64,000 nucleotides of DNA, from positions 1 through 64,000 of the forward strand of contig JAFZBN010000015.1 in assembly GCA_017561715.1 (NCBI GenBank), in the 5' to 3' direction. The notes under the pieces were generated by a model. The model worked only from the letters and a program-made list of their open reading frames with translations, was not told the origin of the DNA and did no database searches. The translations under genes were made by a program, and so were the position numbers. How positions within the stretch are numbered: position 1 is the first letter of the stretch; the number at the start of each line of letters is the position of its first letter. The DNA is from Clostridiales bacterium (lineage in GTDB: Bacteria; Bacillota; Clostridia; Saccharofermentanales; Saccharofermentanaceae). Of this stretch, positions 34,540-43,638 are shown one piece after another.

Positions 34540-36693
34540 TCAGCCGTTCTGGTTATCCGGGTTCTGCTGCTGATTATTGTTATTGTTGTTCGGATCATCC
34601 GGCGGCGGTGGCGGCGGCGGAACCGGAGTCGGCGTCGGTGTCGGCGTCGGCGTAGGCGTAGGTGTTGCCGTCGGGATCGGAGACGGTGTCGGAACAGGCT
34701 CAAAGACAGCGGTCAGTGTGACATCTGCTGCCGGCATCGCGAACGTATACGTCGCGTTATAGCTGACAGGCGTATTGTTCACATCCAGCCATGCCACGAA
34801 CTGATATCCGATACTCGGGACTGCGGAGATCGTTACCGCGGAATTCTCAGGATATACCTGCGCACCGGTAACGGAACCGGAACCCTGGAAATTCAGGATA
34901 ACGTTATATCCGATGATCTCCGGTGTCGGTGTCGGAGTACCGCCTCGGGCAACGTCCTCGGAGTTTCCTACATAGACTCTGATCGAAGACTTTCTCTGCA
35001 CTTTCGTTCCCGGAGCCGGGTCGGTAAGCATGACGTAAAGATCCTTATCGTCCAGATTCTGAGCGGCGAGTTCAGGACTGATCTCGATGGTGCCCAGTAC
35101 GAGATCTGCCGCGTCGATCATCTCTTTTGCCGTCTTGAGGTCTTTCTTCAGAATATACGGAACTTCGCTCTCCGTAGACTGACGGCTGAAGATGATCGTG
35201 ATCTCATCTCCCGGCTTAACGGAAGAACCTGCTGCAGGTTCCGTGCGAATGACAAGTCCGGGTTCCACATCGTCATTGATTTCAGGACGGACCATGACAT
35301 CGTATCCGTTTTTCTTCAGGATCTCAAAAGCATCATCGTTCTTCATTCCGGAATAGTCAGCAAGGGTGACCGCTCCCGGGGACCGGCTTACGGTGAGCAC
35401 AAGAACATTGACCGAACTGTTATTCTTCATTTCCATTCCGGCCGCGATGCTCTGCTTGACGACAATGCCGTCCGCGTAATCGGTTCGAGTTTCATATTCG
35501 ATCTGATATGTCGTGAAATTGTGTTCCTTAAAGTCAGCCTGGACCTCTACTATGGTCTTTCCGACATAGTTCTGAACGACAAATACGCTCTGCGTCTCCT
35601 GCTTTACGGACTTTTTCAGAGTATCGGTAACAAGATAGGTAAGACCGATCAAAATTCCGATGATCAGAACGATGATCACGGCAACGATCACGTTGTCTTT
35701 CCATCTTGATCTTCTTCTCGTCTTGATGGAACGCTCGATATCTTTGAGCTTTCCGTAGTTCGGCTCCTGGCGGATGGCCGGAGACACGCCTGTCGCCTCG
35801 ACAGGTTCTTTTGGAGCATCCACATTCGTATCGACAATACCAAAGGAACCGTTCGGATCGACCATCAGGGCATCAAGCTCGGTGACCATATCACGGATCG
35901 ACTTATAACGAAGCTTCGGATCCTTCTGCATGGCTTTCTGGATGATCGCGTCAAGTCCCTGCGGAATGCCCGGAACAAAATTGGAAGCATACGGAACCGG
36001 CTCCTGAAGATGCTTCACGGCGATAGCTACGGAGTTTTCCCCATCGAAAGGAACTCGTCCCGTGACCATCTCGAAAAGCGTGACACCCAGAGAGTAGATA
36101 TCCGAACTCGGGCTGACGATGCCGCCTCTTGCCTGTTCAGGAGAAAAATAGTGAACAGAACCGAGCGCGCCGCCGGATGTGAGTGTGATCGTGTGATTGG
36201 TAGACGCATGTGCGATACCGAAGTCCGTAACCTTAGCGATACGGTCTCTGGTAATAAGGATATTGTGCGGCTTTACGTCTCGATGAACGATTCCGTTCTG
36301 ATGCGCCGTATCAAGTGCCATACCGACCTGGATAAGGATCGGGACCGCGACCTTCCAATCGAGGTGACCGTTTTGCAGGATCATGTCTTTAACGGTGATA
36401 CCTTCGACATACTCCTGGACCATGTAACGGATATTCCCTTCCTGACCGACTCCGAATACATGCACGATATTGGCATGGGAAAGCGAGGAAGCCGCTTTTG
36501 CCTCGGTATCAAAGCGCTTGATGAACTCCGGGTTCGTCGCGAATTCCTGTTTTAAGATCTTAATGGCCACATTCAGTCCGGAAGAAAGGTCGGTTGCCAG
36601 ATATACATCTGCCATACCGCCGCTGCCGATCAGCTTGATGACTCGGTATCTGCCGCCTAAGATCATGCCCTCAGGGCTTATTGTCGTACTCAT
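34540..36693 (-). CDS. PASTA-domain serine/threonine protein kinase
   Basis: This membrane kinase (PrkC/PknB type) couples cell-wall fragments or lipid II to phosphorylation of division and metabolic proteins. The 717 residues contain a kinase domain (about 15-275) with GSGGMADVYLA, Lys45, HRDVKPHN (Asp139) and DFG at 157. A membrane helix lies at about 333-357, and three PASTA domains follow (about 370-435, 440-505, 510-577). Unusually, the ectodomain continues with a beta repeat of the Flg_new/InlB-B type (about 594-666) and a tail of TP repeats, seven to eight Pro, then poly-Asn and Gln. Its start overlaps the phosphatase stop by ATGA. Confidence 0.96.
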   Translation of the reverse strand: MSTTISPEGMILGGRYRVIKLIGSGGMADVYLATDLSSGLNVAIKILKQEFATNPEFIKRFDTEAKAASSLSHANIVHVFGVGQEGNIRYMVQEYVEGITVKDMILQNGHLDWKVAVPILIQVGMALDTAHQNGIVHRDVKPHNILITRDRIAKVTDFGIAHASTNHTITLTSGGALGSVHYFSPEQARGGIVSPSSDIYSLGVTLFEMVTGRVPFDGENSVAIAVKHLQEPVPYASNFVPGIPQGLDAIIQKAMQKDPKLRYKSIRDMVTELDALMVDPNGSFGIVDTNVDAPKEPVEATGVSPAIRQEPNYGKLKDIERSIKTRRRSRWKDNVIVAVIIVLIIGILIGLTYLVTDTLKKSVKQETQSVFVVQNYVGKTIVEVQADFKEHNFTTYQIEYETRTDYADGIVVKQSIAAGMEMKNNSSVNVLVLTVSRSPGAVTLADYSGMKNDDAFEILKKNGYDVMVRPEINDDVEPGLVIRTEPAAGSSVKPGDEITIIFSRQSTESEVPYILKKDLKTAKEMIDAADLVLGTIEISPELAAQNLDDKDLYVMLTDPAPGTKVQRKSSIRVYVGNSEDVARGGTPTPTPEIIGYNVILNFQGSGSVTGAQVYPENSAVTISAVPSIGYQFVAWLDVNNTPVSYNATYTFAMPAADVTLTAVFEPVPTPSPIPTATPTPTPTPTPTPTPVPPPPPPPDDPNNNNNNQQQNPDNQNG
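34601..34700. repeat. codon-level tandem repeat encoding the Thr-Pro/poly-Pro kinase tail
   Basis: Degenerate GGCGTC/GGTGTC/GGAGTC hexamers read on the minus strand as Thr-Pro pairs, next to a run of GGC/GGT triplets read as Pro. It is prone to slippage and probably varies in length among strains. Confidence 0.8.
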
Positions 36694-37445
36694 GTTTTCT
36701 CCTTATTCTTACGGATCTCGGTCTCCACCAAGATCATCGATATATTATCAGGGGCACCCGCGGCGTTCGCGAGATCACGAAGGAGCTGCATACAGTAATT
36801 CAGATCCTTGTGTTTACGCAGCACCGCCCGTATCGTTTTATCTTCTACACAGCCATAAAGACCATCTGAACATAAAAGTATAACATCTCCGTTGCTGATT
36901 TCAACTGAAAACGTGTCAGGCTTAACATATTCATTGACTCCGAGGGAACGGAGAAGCACATGTCTCTTCGGATGTGTCTTGGCTTCCTCCTCTGTGATCA
37001 TGCCCTTTTCGATCATTCTCTGGACAAGTGTATGGTCCGTCGTAAGCCGTTTCATGCGCTGTCCGTGAAGAAGATACGCCCGACAGTCACCGATATGGGA
37101 AATGTACAGGGTCTTATCGCGTACCACCGCCACGAGAAGAGTCGTACCCATGCCACGATAACGGAAACTTCCGAGAGAGGCAAGATATACTTTTACATTT
37201 GCTTTTTCGAGAGTAAATGCCAGGAGTTTTTTCAATTTCTGGGAATCATCGGCTTCGAAGAGATAGTCATTCAGAGACTGTTCGACATATTCGACCGCGG
37301 TCTTGCTCGCAAGTTCGCCCGCCGCATGACCTCCCATGCCGTCCGCAATGACGAAACAATCGTCTTTACCCACGGAAAACACAGAAAGGCAATCCTCATT
37401 ATTGGTGCGTACCAGACCTTTGTCAGATACACTGACTACTTTCAT
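36690..37445 (-). CDS. PP2C-family serine/threonine phosphatase
   Basis: It dephosphorylates targets of the adjacent PASTA kinase. In this 251-residue protein the metal and phosphate motifs are VRTNNEDCL, CFVIADGMGGHAAGE, ISHIGDCRAYLL, DHTLVQRMIEKG, LLCSDGLYGCVED and DNISMILVE. It overlaps rlmN by four bases at its start and the kinase start by four at its end. The prpC/stp-prkC pairing is conserved in Firmicutes. Confidence 0.96.
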   Translation of the reverse strand: MKVVSVSDKGLVRTNNEDCLSVFSVGKDDCFVIADGMGGHAAGELASKTAVEYVEQSLNDYLFEADDSQKLKKLLAFTLEKANVKVYLASLGSFRYRGMGTTLLVAVVRDKTLYISHIGDCRAYLLHGQRMKRLTTDHTLVQRMIEKGMITEEEAKTHPKRHVLLRSLGVNEYVKPDTFSVEISNGDVILLCSDGLYGCVEDKTIRAVLRKHKDLNYCMQLLRDLANAAGAPDNISMILVETEIRKNKEKT

Positions 37446-38482
37446 GTCTCTTTCTTCTCCTGCATGCCTCTGCGCAACTGACCACAGGCCGCCATAATGT
37501 CAGTACCCATCTCACGACGGAGCGTCACCGTCATGCCGTTCTTCTCAAGCAGATCCTGGAACGCCCGTACCGATCCGGGTTTGCTTCTTCGAAAAGGACT
37601 GCCGTCAAATTCATTGGCGGCGATCAGATTGATATGACAGTGGATCCCCTTGAGCACCTTACAGAGTTCTCTCGCACATTCCGCCGTGTCGTTGACACCG
37701 TCGAAAAGAGAGTATTCAAAAGTGATCCTTCGGTTCGTGTTTTTCTCATACTCACGACAGGCATCGAGCAGTTCCGAAAGGCTGTATTTATTCGCGATCG
37801 GCATGATGCTCTTTCTAAGCTCATCGTTCGGAGCATGAAGCGAAACCGAGAGATTCACCTGCATATCTATCAAAGAAAATTGTATCATTTGAGGTACAAG
37901 TCCGCAAGTTGAGACCGTGATGTGTCTAGCGCCCAAATTCAGCCCTTTTTCGTCATTTGCGAGGTGCAGGAAGCCGATGAGCTCATCATAGTTGTCGAAA
38001 GGCTCGCCGATGCCCATAACTACGACACTGTGGATCCTTTCGCCTGCAAAAGAACCGGCAAGGAGGACCTGGCCGAGCATCTCACCGCGAGTGAGTGAAC
38101 GTCCGAATCCCGCATGTGCCGACGCGCAGAAGCGACAGCCCATCTTACATCCGGCCTGCGAGGAGATACAGATCGAAAGGCCTGTCTTATACCGCATCAG
38201 AACGGTCTCGACACAGTGCCCGTCATAGAGGCGGAACACAAACTTCTGTGTCCCGTCGATCTCGGAGACCAGGTGCTTTTCGATACTCATACTGTCCGTG
38301 ATGAAATCCTCACGGATCGCGTTCTTTATCTCCTGCGGGACATTCGACATCTTCGTCATATCGAGAACGCCCTTGCTGTACCAGGAGAACACCTGTAAAG
38401 CACGGAACTTCGGGTACGATTTTTCTTTCATATAGACTTCCCAATCAGAAAGATTAAGATCAAGCACAAACTTTTTGTCCAT
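37442..38482 (-). CDS. rlmN: dual-specificity 23S rRNA/tRNA A2 methyltransferase RlmN
   Basis: This radical SAM enzyme makes 2-methyladenosine at A2503 of 23S rRNA and A37 of some tRNAs. In 346 residues it has the iron-sulphur motif CKMGCRFCAS, the MGIGEPFDNYDEL segment, the methyl-carrying Cys in ITVSTCGLVP-type context downstream, and a C-terminal Cys in DIMAACGQLR. It shares one base with rsmB upstream (TGATG) and four with the phosphatase. Cfr is unlikely, given the context with fmt and rsmB. Confidence 0.96.
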   Translation of the reverse strand: MDKKFVLDLNLSDWEVYMKEKSYPKFRALQVFSWYSKGVLDMTKMSNVPQEIKNAIREDFITDSMSIEKHLVSEIDGTQKFVFRLYDGHCVETVLMRYKTGLSICISSQAGCKMGCRFCASAHAGFGRSLTRGEMLGQVLLAGSFAGERIHSVVVMGIGEPFDNYDELIGFLHLANDEKGLNLGARHITVSTCGLVPQMIQFSLIDMQVNLSVSLHAPNDELRKSIMPIANKYSLSELLDACREYEKNTNRRITFEYSLFDGVNDTAECARELCKVLKGIHCHINLIAANEFDGSPFRRSKPGSVRAFQDLLEKNGMTVTLRREMGTDIMAACGQLRRGMQEKKET

Positions 38483-39858
38483 CAGGATCTCCTCCTCAAT
38501 TTCGCAATAAAAAAGCCATCCATTCCTTCTTCATCGGGAAGGATCGTCATCTTCCCTTCCTTGCTCTGCGAAAGCAGCCGCGGATTGGAAAGAAGATTCT
38601 TCGGAAGCTTGTCGTCAAACGGCACGCATTCGAAATCCGGATGCGCCGTCAAAAACGCGTCGATCCGGTTCTCGTTCTCATTCGGATTGATCGTACAGGT
38701 ACTGTAGATCAGGCATCCGCCGTTCTTCACGCGAAGGCAGCTGTTTTCCAGAATACTTTCCTGCACTTGCAAAAGCGACTGCATCTTCTCATATGTCATG
38801 GAAAGACGGATATCCGGTTTTCTGTGAAGAAGGCCGAGACCGCTGCATGGCACATCACAGAGCACCAGGTCATATTCGGGAAGAAGCTTTTCCTTTTCAT
38901 CTTTTAAGTACGTGCAGTCATAGTGCATGGTCGATATGATCGAAAGACCGAGTCTTTCCGCCGTCTCGTCGACCATTTTCAGACGGATATCATTGGCGTC
39001 CAGCGCGTCGATATGTCCTTCATTATCCATAAGTTCCGCAAGGTGCGCGGTCTTTCCGCCCGGCGCGCTGCAGGTATCAAGTACCGACCATCCCTTTTCC
39101 GGAGAAGCCACATATCCGACAAGCATCGCGGACAGGCTCTGCACGGAAAACAGACCTTTTCTGTAGGCGGACGAATCGGAAATATCCATACGGTTTCCGG
39201 GAATATCGAGTGCTTCGGAAACGACCGGATCCTGGATCGCTTCGATCCCGTCATTTTTCAATTCGACGATAAGATCCTCATTATTCTTTACTCGAAAAGC
39301 ATTCGGGCGGACCGTCACATCGGGGATCTCAAGGAATGCTTCCATGATCCTCTCTGCCTTTTCTTTTCCGTACCATTTGTTCAGGCAGCCCGCGATCTCG
39401 CTTTTCAGGGAATATCTCACATCCGTTTTCTTCGCGGGGATCTTCGAAAGCGCATCCTCACCTTCTGAAGACAGTTTACGGAGCACGGCGTTAACCATAC
39501 TCTCTGCGCCTTTCGGACAGACATTTCTGGCCAGATCCACGGTCGCGGATACGGCGGCATATTCCTTTACTCCATACGCGAAAAGCACCTGCCAGGCACC
39601 CATGCGAAGACAGGTCCTTACCGACGCGTCAAGAGATTCGAGTCCCTTTTTCAGATAAGGTGCAAGAAGAAAGTCGATCGTGTAAACTCTCGTTACCGTT
39701 CCGTACACCATGGCCGTAACGAAGGATCTTTCTTTTTCACTAAGGGATGAACCGGAAAGCTCCTGCTTCAGGACAAGGTTCGAATAGCCCTGGTTTTCCA
39801 GGACCTCAAAAAGACAGCGGTATGCCGTATTTCTGGCTAAGTCCTGTTTGGGAGTCAT
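38482..39858 (-). CDS. rsmB: 16S rRNA m5C967 methyltransferase RsmB
   Basis: It methylates C967 of 16S rRNA with SAM. The 458 residues comprise a NusB-like N-terminal RNA-binding domain (about 5-135, LARNTAYRCLFEVLENQGYS) and a Rossmann methyltransferase. Motifs are DTCSAPGGKTAHLAEL, ALDANDIRLKM, LCDVPCSGLGLL, and the catalytic cysteine region IYSTCTINPNENE. It shares one base with fmt (TAATG) and one with rlmN, so translation is coupled throughout fmt-rsmB-rlmN. Confidence 0.97.
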   Translation of the reverse strand: MTPKQDLARNTAYRCLFEVLENQGYSNLVLKQELSGSSLSEKERSFVTAMVYGTVTRVYTIDFLLAPYLKKGLESLDASVRTCLRMGAWQVLFAYGVKEYAAVSATVDLARNVCPKGAESMVNAVLRKLSSEGEDALSKIPAKKTDVRYSLKSEIAGCLNKWYGKEKAERIMEAFLEIPDVTVRPNAFRVKNNEDLIVELKNDGIEAIQDPVVSEALDIPGNRMDISDSSAYRKGLFSVQSLSAMLVGYVASPEKGWSVLDTCSAPGGKTAHLAELMDNEGHIDALDANDIRLKMVDETAERLGLSIISTMHYDCTYLKDEKEKLLPEYDLVLCDVPCSGLGLLHRKPDIRLSMTYEKMQSLLQVQESILENSCLRVKNGGCLIYSTCTINPNENENRIDAFLTAHPDFECVPFDDKLPKNLLSNPRLLSQSKEGKMTILPDEEGMDGFFIAKLRRRS

Positions 39859-40820
39859 TATTCTTCGTCCTCCATCTTCGCGCCGACCTCAAAGTTGTGG
39901 GCACAATCGATGGCCTTCATTCTCTTTCCGGATGCAGGCTGGACTTCAAGGAGCAGTAACGCCTTATCGGCGCACATAACAGCTAGGGTTCCTTTCTTAC
40001 CATAAAGGACAGTTCCCGGAACCGGCTCGCCATTCTGCTGCCGGTAATTCGACAAGATCGAATCATCCGATGCGACCTGAGCGTCGTAGATCTTCAGTTT
40101 TCCGCCCTTCCACATGGTCGATGCCCCCGGCCAGGAAGAAAGTGCGCGGATCTGCGCGCAGATGGAAGATGCCGGACGATCCCAGGAGATCTTTCCCTGA
40201 TCTTTCGTGATCGGCGGCGACATCGTCGCTTCATCGTTATTCTGGGGAACGGGCTTGATCGATCCGTCGATATAACCCGGAAGTGTCTGGATCAGAAGAT
40301 CCGCGCCGAGATCGGCAAGTTTTGCCATCAGCTCGGGTGTATGGATCCGATCACCGATAACGATATCCGCCTGTGTCAGGATATCGCCTGTGTCCATGCC
40401 GACGTCCATCTTCATGATGGTAATGCCGGTCTTTTCGTCTTCATTTAAGATCGACCACTGTACCGGAGCGGCTCCTCTGTATTTCGGAAGCAGAGAACCG
40501 TGCACGTTGACACAGCCGTATTTCGGAAGATCGAGCATATCCTTGGGAAGGATCTTGCCATATGCGGCCGTGATGATCAGGTCAGGATCATAGGATCTTA
40601 CTTTTTCGAGAGCTTCTTCTGTACGCAGGGAATTCGGCTGCCAGACTTCGATGCCGTTCTTCTCGGCCTCGACTTTTGCAGGAGGCGCCGTCAGTATCAT
40701 CTTTCTTCCGACCGGTTTATCCGGCTGGGTCACCACAAGGACCACTTCGTAGTTTTCCTTGATCAGACGTGAAAGCACTGTCGCCGCGAGTTCCGGCGTT
40801 CCCATGAAAATGATACGCAT
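39858..40820 (-). CDS. fmt: methionyl-tRNA formyltransferase
   Basis: It formylates Met-tRNA(fMet) using 10-formyltetrahydrofolate, enabling bacterial initiation. The 320-residue protein begins MRIIFMGTPELAATVLSRL and has NVHGSLLPKYRGAAPVQW, with the catalytic Asn-His-Asp set completed by GMDTGDIL. The C-terminal OB-like domain starts near 205. It follows def by one base; def and fmt are paired because deformylase removes the group that Fmt adds. Confidence 0.98.
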   Translation of the reverse strand: MRIIFMGTPELAATVLSRLIKENYEVVLVVTQPDKPVGRKMILTAPPAKVEAEKNGIEVWQPNSLRTEEALEKVRSYDPDLIITAAYGKILPKDMLDLPKYGCVNVHGSLLPKYRGAAPVQWSILNEDEKTGITIMKMDVGMDTGDILTQADIVIGDRIHTPELMAKLADLGADLLIQTLPGYIDGSIKPVPQNNDEATMSPPITKDQGKISWDRPASSICAQIRALSSWPGASTMWKGGKLKIYDAQVASDDSILSNYRQQNGEPVPGTVLYGKKGTLAVMCADKALLLLEVQPASGKRMKAIDCAHNFEVGAKMEDEE

Positions 40821-40821
40821 A

Positions 40822-41319
40822 TTACTCTTCTTCCTCTTCCGCTTCGAGCTCCGCGATCTGTTCTTCGGTCAATTCAACGACCTTGTCGATGAAGAGAGTA
40901 CCGTCGAGATGATCGTATTCGTGGCAGATGCAGATCGCAAGAAGACCTTCTGCCTCAAGGTCGAACCACTCACCGTTTCTGTCCTGGGCACGCACACGGA
41001 TGCGCTCCGGACGTTCTACGTAGCCGTTTTTACCCGGGCAGGAAAGGCATCCTTCCAGATAAAGCTGGGCGCCTTCTCTTTCATAGATCTCGGGATTGAT
41101 AAACTCGAGTTTGCCGTGCTCGTCTCCGACGTCTACGACAAAGATGCGACGAAGGATACCGATCTGTACGGCAGCGATACCGATACCACGGTTATCAAGA
41201 TACATCGTCTCTGCCATATCATCGAGCAGAGTCGCAAGTTTACTGTCAAATTTTTCTACGGGACGGGAGATCTTCCGAAGGATCGGATCGCCGTCGACAA
41301 CGATTTCACGCAATGCCAT
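40822..41319 (-). CDS. def: peptide deformylase
   Basis: It removes the N-formyl group from new proteins with an active-site metal, usually Fe2+. The 165 residues carry all three motifs: GIGIAAVQIG, EGCLSCPG (the usual residue after EGCLS is Val; here it is Cys) and HEYDHLDGTLF. The C-terminus is a poly-Glu tail. It lies between priA (39-base gap) and fmt (one-base gap). Confidence 0.97.
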   Translation of the reverse strand: MALREIVVDGDPILRKISRPVEKFDSKLATLLDDMAETMYLDNRGIGIAAVQIGILRRIFVVDVGDEHGKLEFINPEIYEREGAQLYLEGCLSCPGKNGYVERPERIRVRAQDRNGEWFDLEAEGLLAICICHEYDHLDGTLFIDKVVELTEEQIAELEAEEEEE

Positions 41320-41358
41320 GATTCATCCACCTCAAGTAAAATGATTATCCAATCTATT

Positions 41359-43602
41359 TTACCACATTGCGTCGATATCTACAGCGATGGAATAGCCATA
41401 TCCGGCATATGCCTGCTGGAGTTTTGTGAAACCGTCGGAAAGCAGTCCTTTATTCTTTGCTCGGACCACGATCTGATATCTGTATCGATTGAGAAGTTTC
41501 GGAATACCGGCAGGACACGGTCCGAGAATGATCATGTCGTCTTTTAGGTTAACTGCCATCTCCTTAAGCGTATCGGCGACCATGCCGGCCTGCATCGCGC
41601 AGACCTGCTCGTTTTCGTGCGTGATCATGATGCCGCCGATGGCTTTAAACGGCGGATAGGCAAGGTGCTCTCTGTATTTGATCTCGGACTCGAAGAACTT
41701 CTCATAATCCTGCGCCGCCGCATAGGCATAGATCTCGGAATCCGGGAAGATCGTCTGCACGAATACCTGTCCGGAAACACTTCCTCTTCCCGCTCTGCCG
41801 CTGATCTGTGCCAGTAATTGAAAAGCTCTTTCCCTGGCTCTGTAGTCACTCTGCCACAAAACGCTGTCCGCGCCGAGGATACCTACGACCGAGACCTTCG
41901 GGAAATCGTGTCCCTTGGCGATCATCTGCGTACCGACAAGGATATCCGCTTCGTGATCCCGGAAAGCACGGAGGATCTTTTCGTGTGCGCCGCGATAGGA
42001 AGTCGTATCCTGATCCATGCGAAGGACCTTTGCCTGCGGGAAATCTTCGGCGACCCAGTCCTCGAGTTTCTGCACACCGTCGCCCCTTATGGAGAGGTAT
42101 TCGCTTCCGCATGTCGGACAAGTCTGCGGCATCGGGATGACCTTACCGCAATAATGGCAGATCAGAAGCTTATGCTTTCCCATCGTCTTGGTATGCATGG
42201 TCATCGGAACATCACAGTCCGTACAGCGGATCATCTCTCGACAGGATGTGCAGTACACGTTCTGCGAGAAGCCTCTTCTGTTTAAAAGCAGCATGATCTG
42301 CTCCCCGCGGGAAAGCGCGTCTTTCATGGCAGTATAGAGCTTGCGGCTTAGGATCGAACGGTTCGAGGCGGCAAGTTCTTTTTGCATATCGATGATCTCT
42401 ACTTTCGGAAGCTCGGCTCCGCTGACCGCGCGGGTCGAAAGCTTCAGAAGTGTCATGTATCCGAGTTTGGCCGCGTAGTACGTCTCCACGGAAGGTGTCG
42501 CCGATCCGAGCAAAAGCTTGATACCGGCTTTTCTGGCCCTGAATCTCGCAACATCTCTTGCGGAATAGCGAAGCATAGTATCGGCCTTATAAGAGCCGTC
42601 ATGTTCTTCGTCAAGGATAATGAGTTTAAGATTCTGAATAGGAGCAAATACCGCAGATCTTGCGCCGACGACGATATCTACTTCACCCTTCTGGATCATC
42701 TTCCAGGAATCGTAACGCTCTTTTGCCGTCATTCGGCTGTGAAGGACCGCGATGCGGTTCGGAAAATGCGCACGGATTCGGGCGACCGTCTGCGGAGTCA
42801 GAGAGATCTCCGGAACAAGATAAAGGACGCTTCCGCCCTCTTTTAAAATCTGCTCGGTGATACGGAGGTACACTTCCGTTTTACCGGAACCCGTCACGCC
42901 GAAAAGAAGAAACTCCTTATTTCCTTCCGCGGAAACAACGGCATCGACCGCGGCCTGCTGCTCGGAGTTTAAAGTGATCTCCGACTTTTTGACCTCCGGA
43001 AGCTCCTCTTCGCTTTTGTTCTTTTCGGAAAGCTCCTCCGCCGAGAATTTCACGGAGCGGATCTTTACAAGTCCGTTCTTGGCAAGCGTATCGATCGGCG
43101 ATCTGCTGATCGAGAGTTCCTGCATAAGATCGGCAAGCGTCATCTCTTCGACATCAAGAAGCCATTCCAGCGCCCTGATCTGCTGGATCGATCCGACTGC
43201 TTCGCTCTCAAGCGCCTCTCTTGCCTTTTCCTCCGACTCGATCGACACGACGAGCTGAGATCTTCCCGTACGCTTCGTGACCAGCGCGGGCACCATCTGA
43301 TGCATCGCAGAGCCATATGTACACGCATAGCGCTTTACGACAAACTTCAAAAGCTCGAGCTGCTCGGCATTTAATACCGGCTCTTCTTCTACCAGTGAAT
43401 CTACATACTTAAGTTTCGCGCTTGAATCCGACTGATCTTTCAGTTTGAGGATCAATGCCACCTCGGCACGATTCCCCCTTCCGAAAAGCACCCGCACATA
43501 CTGACCTTCCCGAACCTTGCTTTCCAGTTCTTCGGGAACGAGATAGTCATAACACTTATTTGTCTGCCATACGCAATCGCGCAGGACGACTTCAGCGATC
43601 AT
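41359..43602 (-). CDS. priA: primosomal protein N', replication restart helicase PriA
   Basis: PriA recognises stalled forks and reloads the replicative helicase. In 747 residues, an N-terminal 3'BD domain precedes a DEXH helicase with FGVTGSGKTEVYL and LDEEHDGSYK. The zinc-binding insert has paired cysteines (CTSCREMIRCTDC, CHYCGKVIPMPQTCPTC). Helicase motifs V and VI (DILVGTQMIAKGHDFPKVS, QISGRAGRG) are intact. It follows polC by 36 bases, so two replication genes share the operon. Confidence 0.97.
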   Translation of the reverse strand: MIAEVVLRDCVWQTNKCYDYLVPEELESKVREGQYVRVLFGRGNRAEVALILKLKDQSDSSAKLKYVDSLVEEEPVLNAEQLELLKFVVKRYACTYGSAMHQMVPALVTKRTGRSQLVVSIESEEKAREALESEAVGSIQQIRALEWLLDVEEMTLADLMQELSISRSPIDTLAKNGLVKIRSVKFSAEELSEKNKSEEELPEVKKSEITLNSEQQAAVDAVVSAEGNKEFLLFGVTGSGKTEVYLRITEQILKEGGSVLYLVPEISLTPQTVARIRAHFPNRIAVLHSRMTAKERYDSWKMIQKGEVDIVVGARSAVFAPIQNLKLIILDEEHDGSYKADTMLRYSARDVARFRARKAGIKLLLGSATPSVETYYAAKLGYMTLLKLSTRAVSGAELPKVEIIDMQKELAASNRSILSRKLYTAMKDALSRGEQIMLLLNRRGFSQNVYCTSCREMIRCTDCDVPMTMHTKTMGKHKLLICHYCGKVIPMPQTCPTCGSEYLSIRGDGVQKLEDWVAEDFPQAKVLRMDQDTTSYRGAHEKILRAFRDHEADILVGTQMIAKGHDFPKVSVVGILGADSVLWQSDYRARERAFQLLAQISGRAGRGSVSGQVFVQTIFPDSEIYAYAAAQDYEKFFESEIKYREHLAYPPFKAIGGIMITHENEQVCAMQAGMVADTLKEMAVNLKDDMIILGPCPAGIPKLLNRYRYQIVVRAKNKGLLSDGFTKLQQAYAGYGYSIAVDIDAMW

Positions 43603-43638
43603 GCGGTCTCCTTTCGCATCTTCTATATCATCGGTTAC

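Noticed and set aside
34359..34703. 114-codon Arg-rich frame on minus across the kinase end and rsgA start
   Set aside because: Generated by the TP codon repeat read in another frame; its ATG 34462 is out of frame with RsgA.
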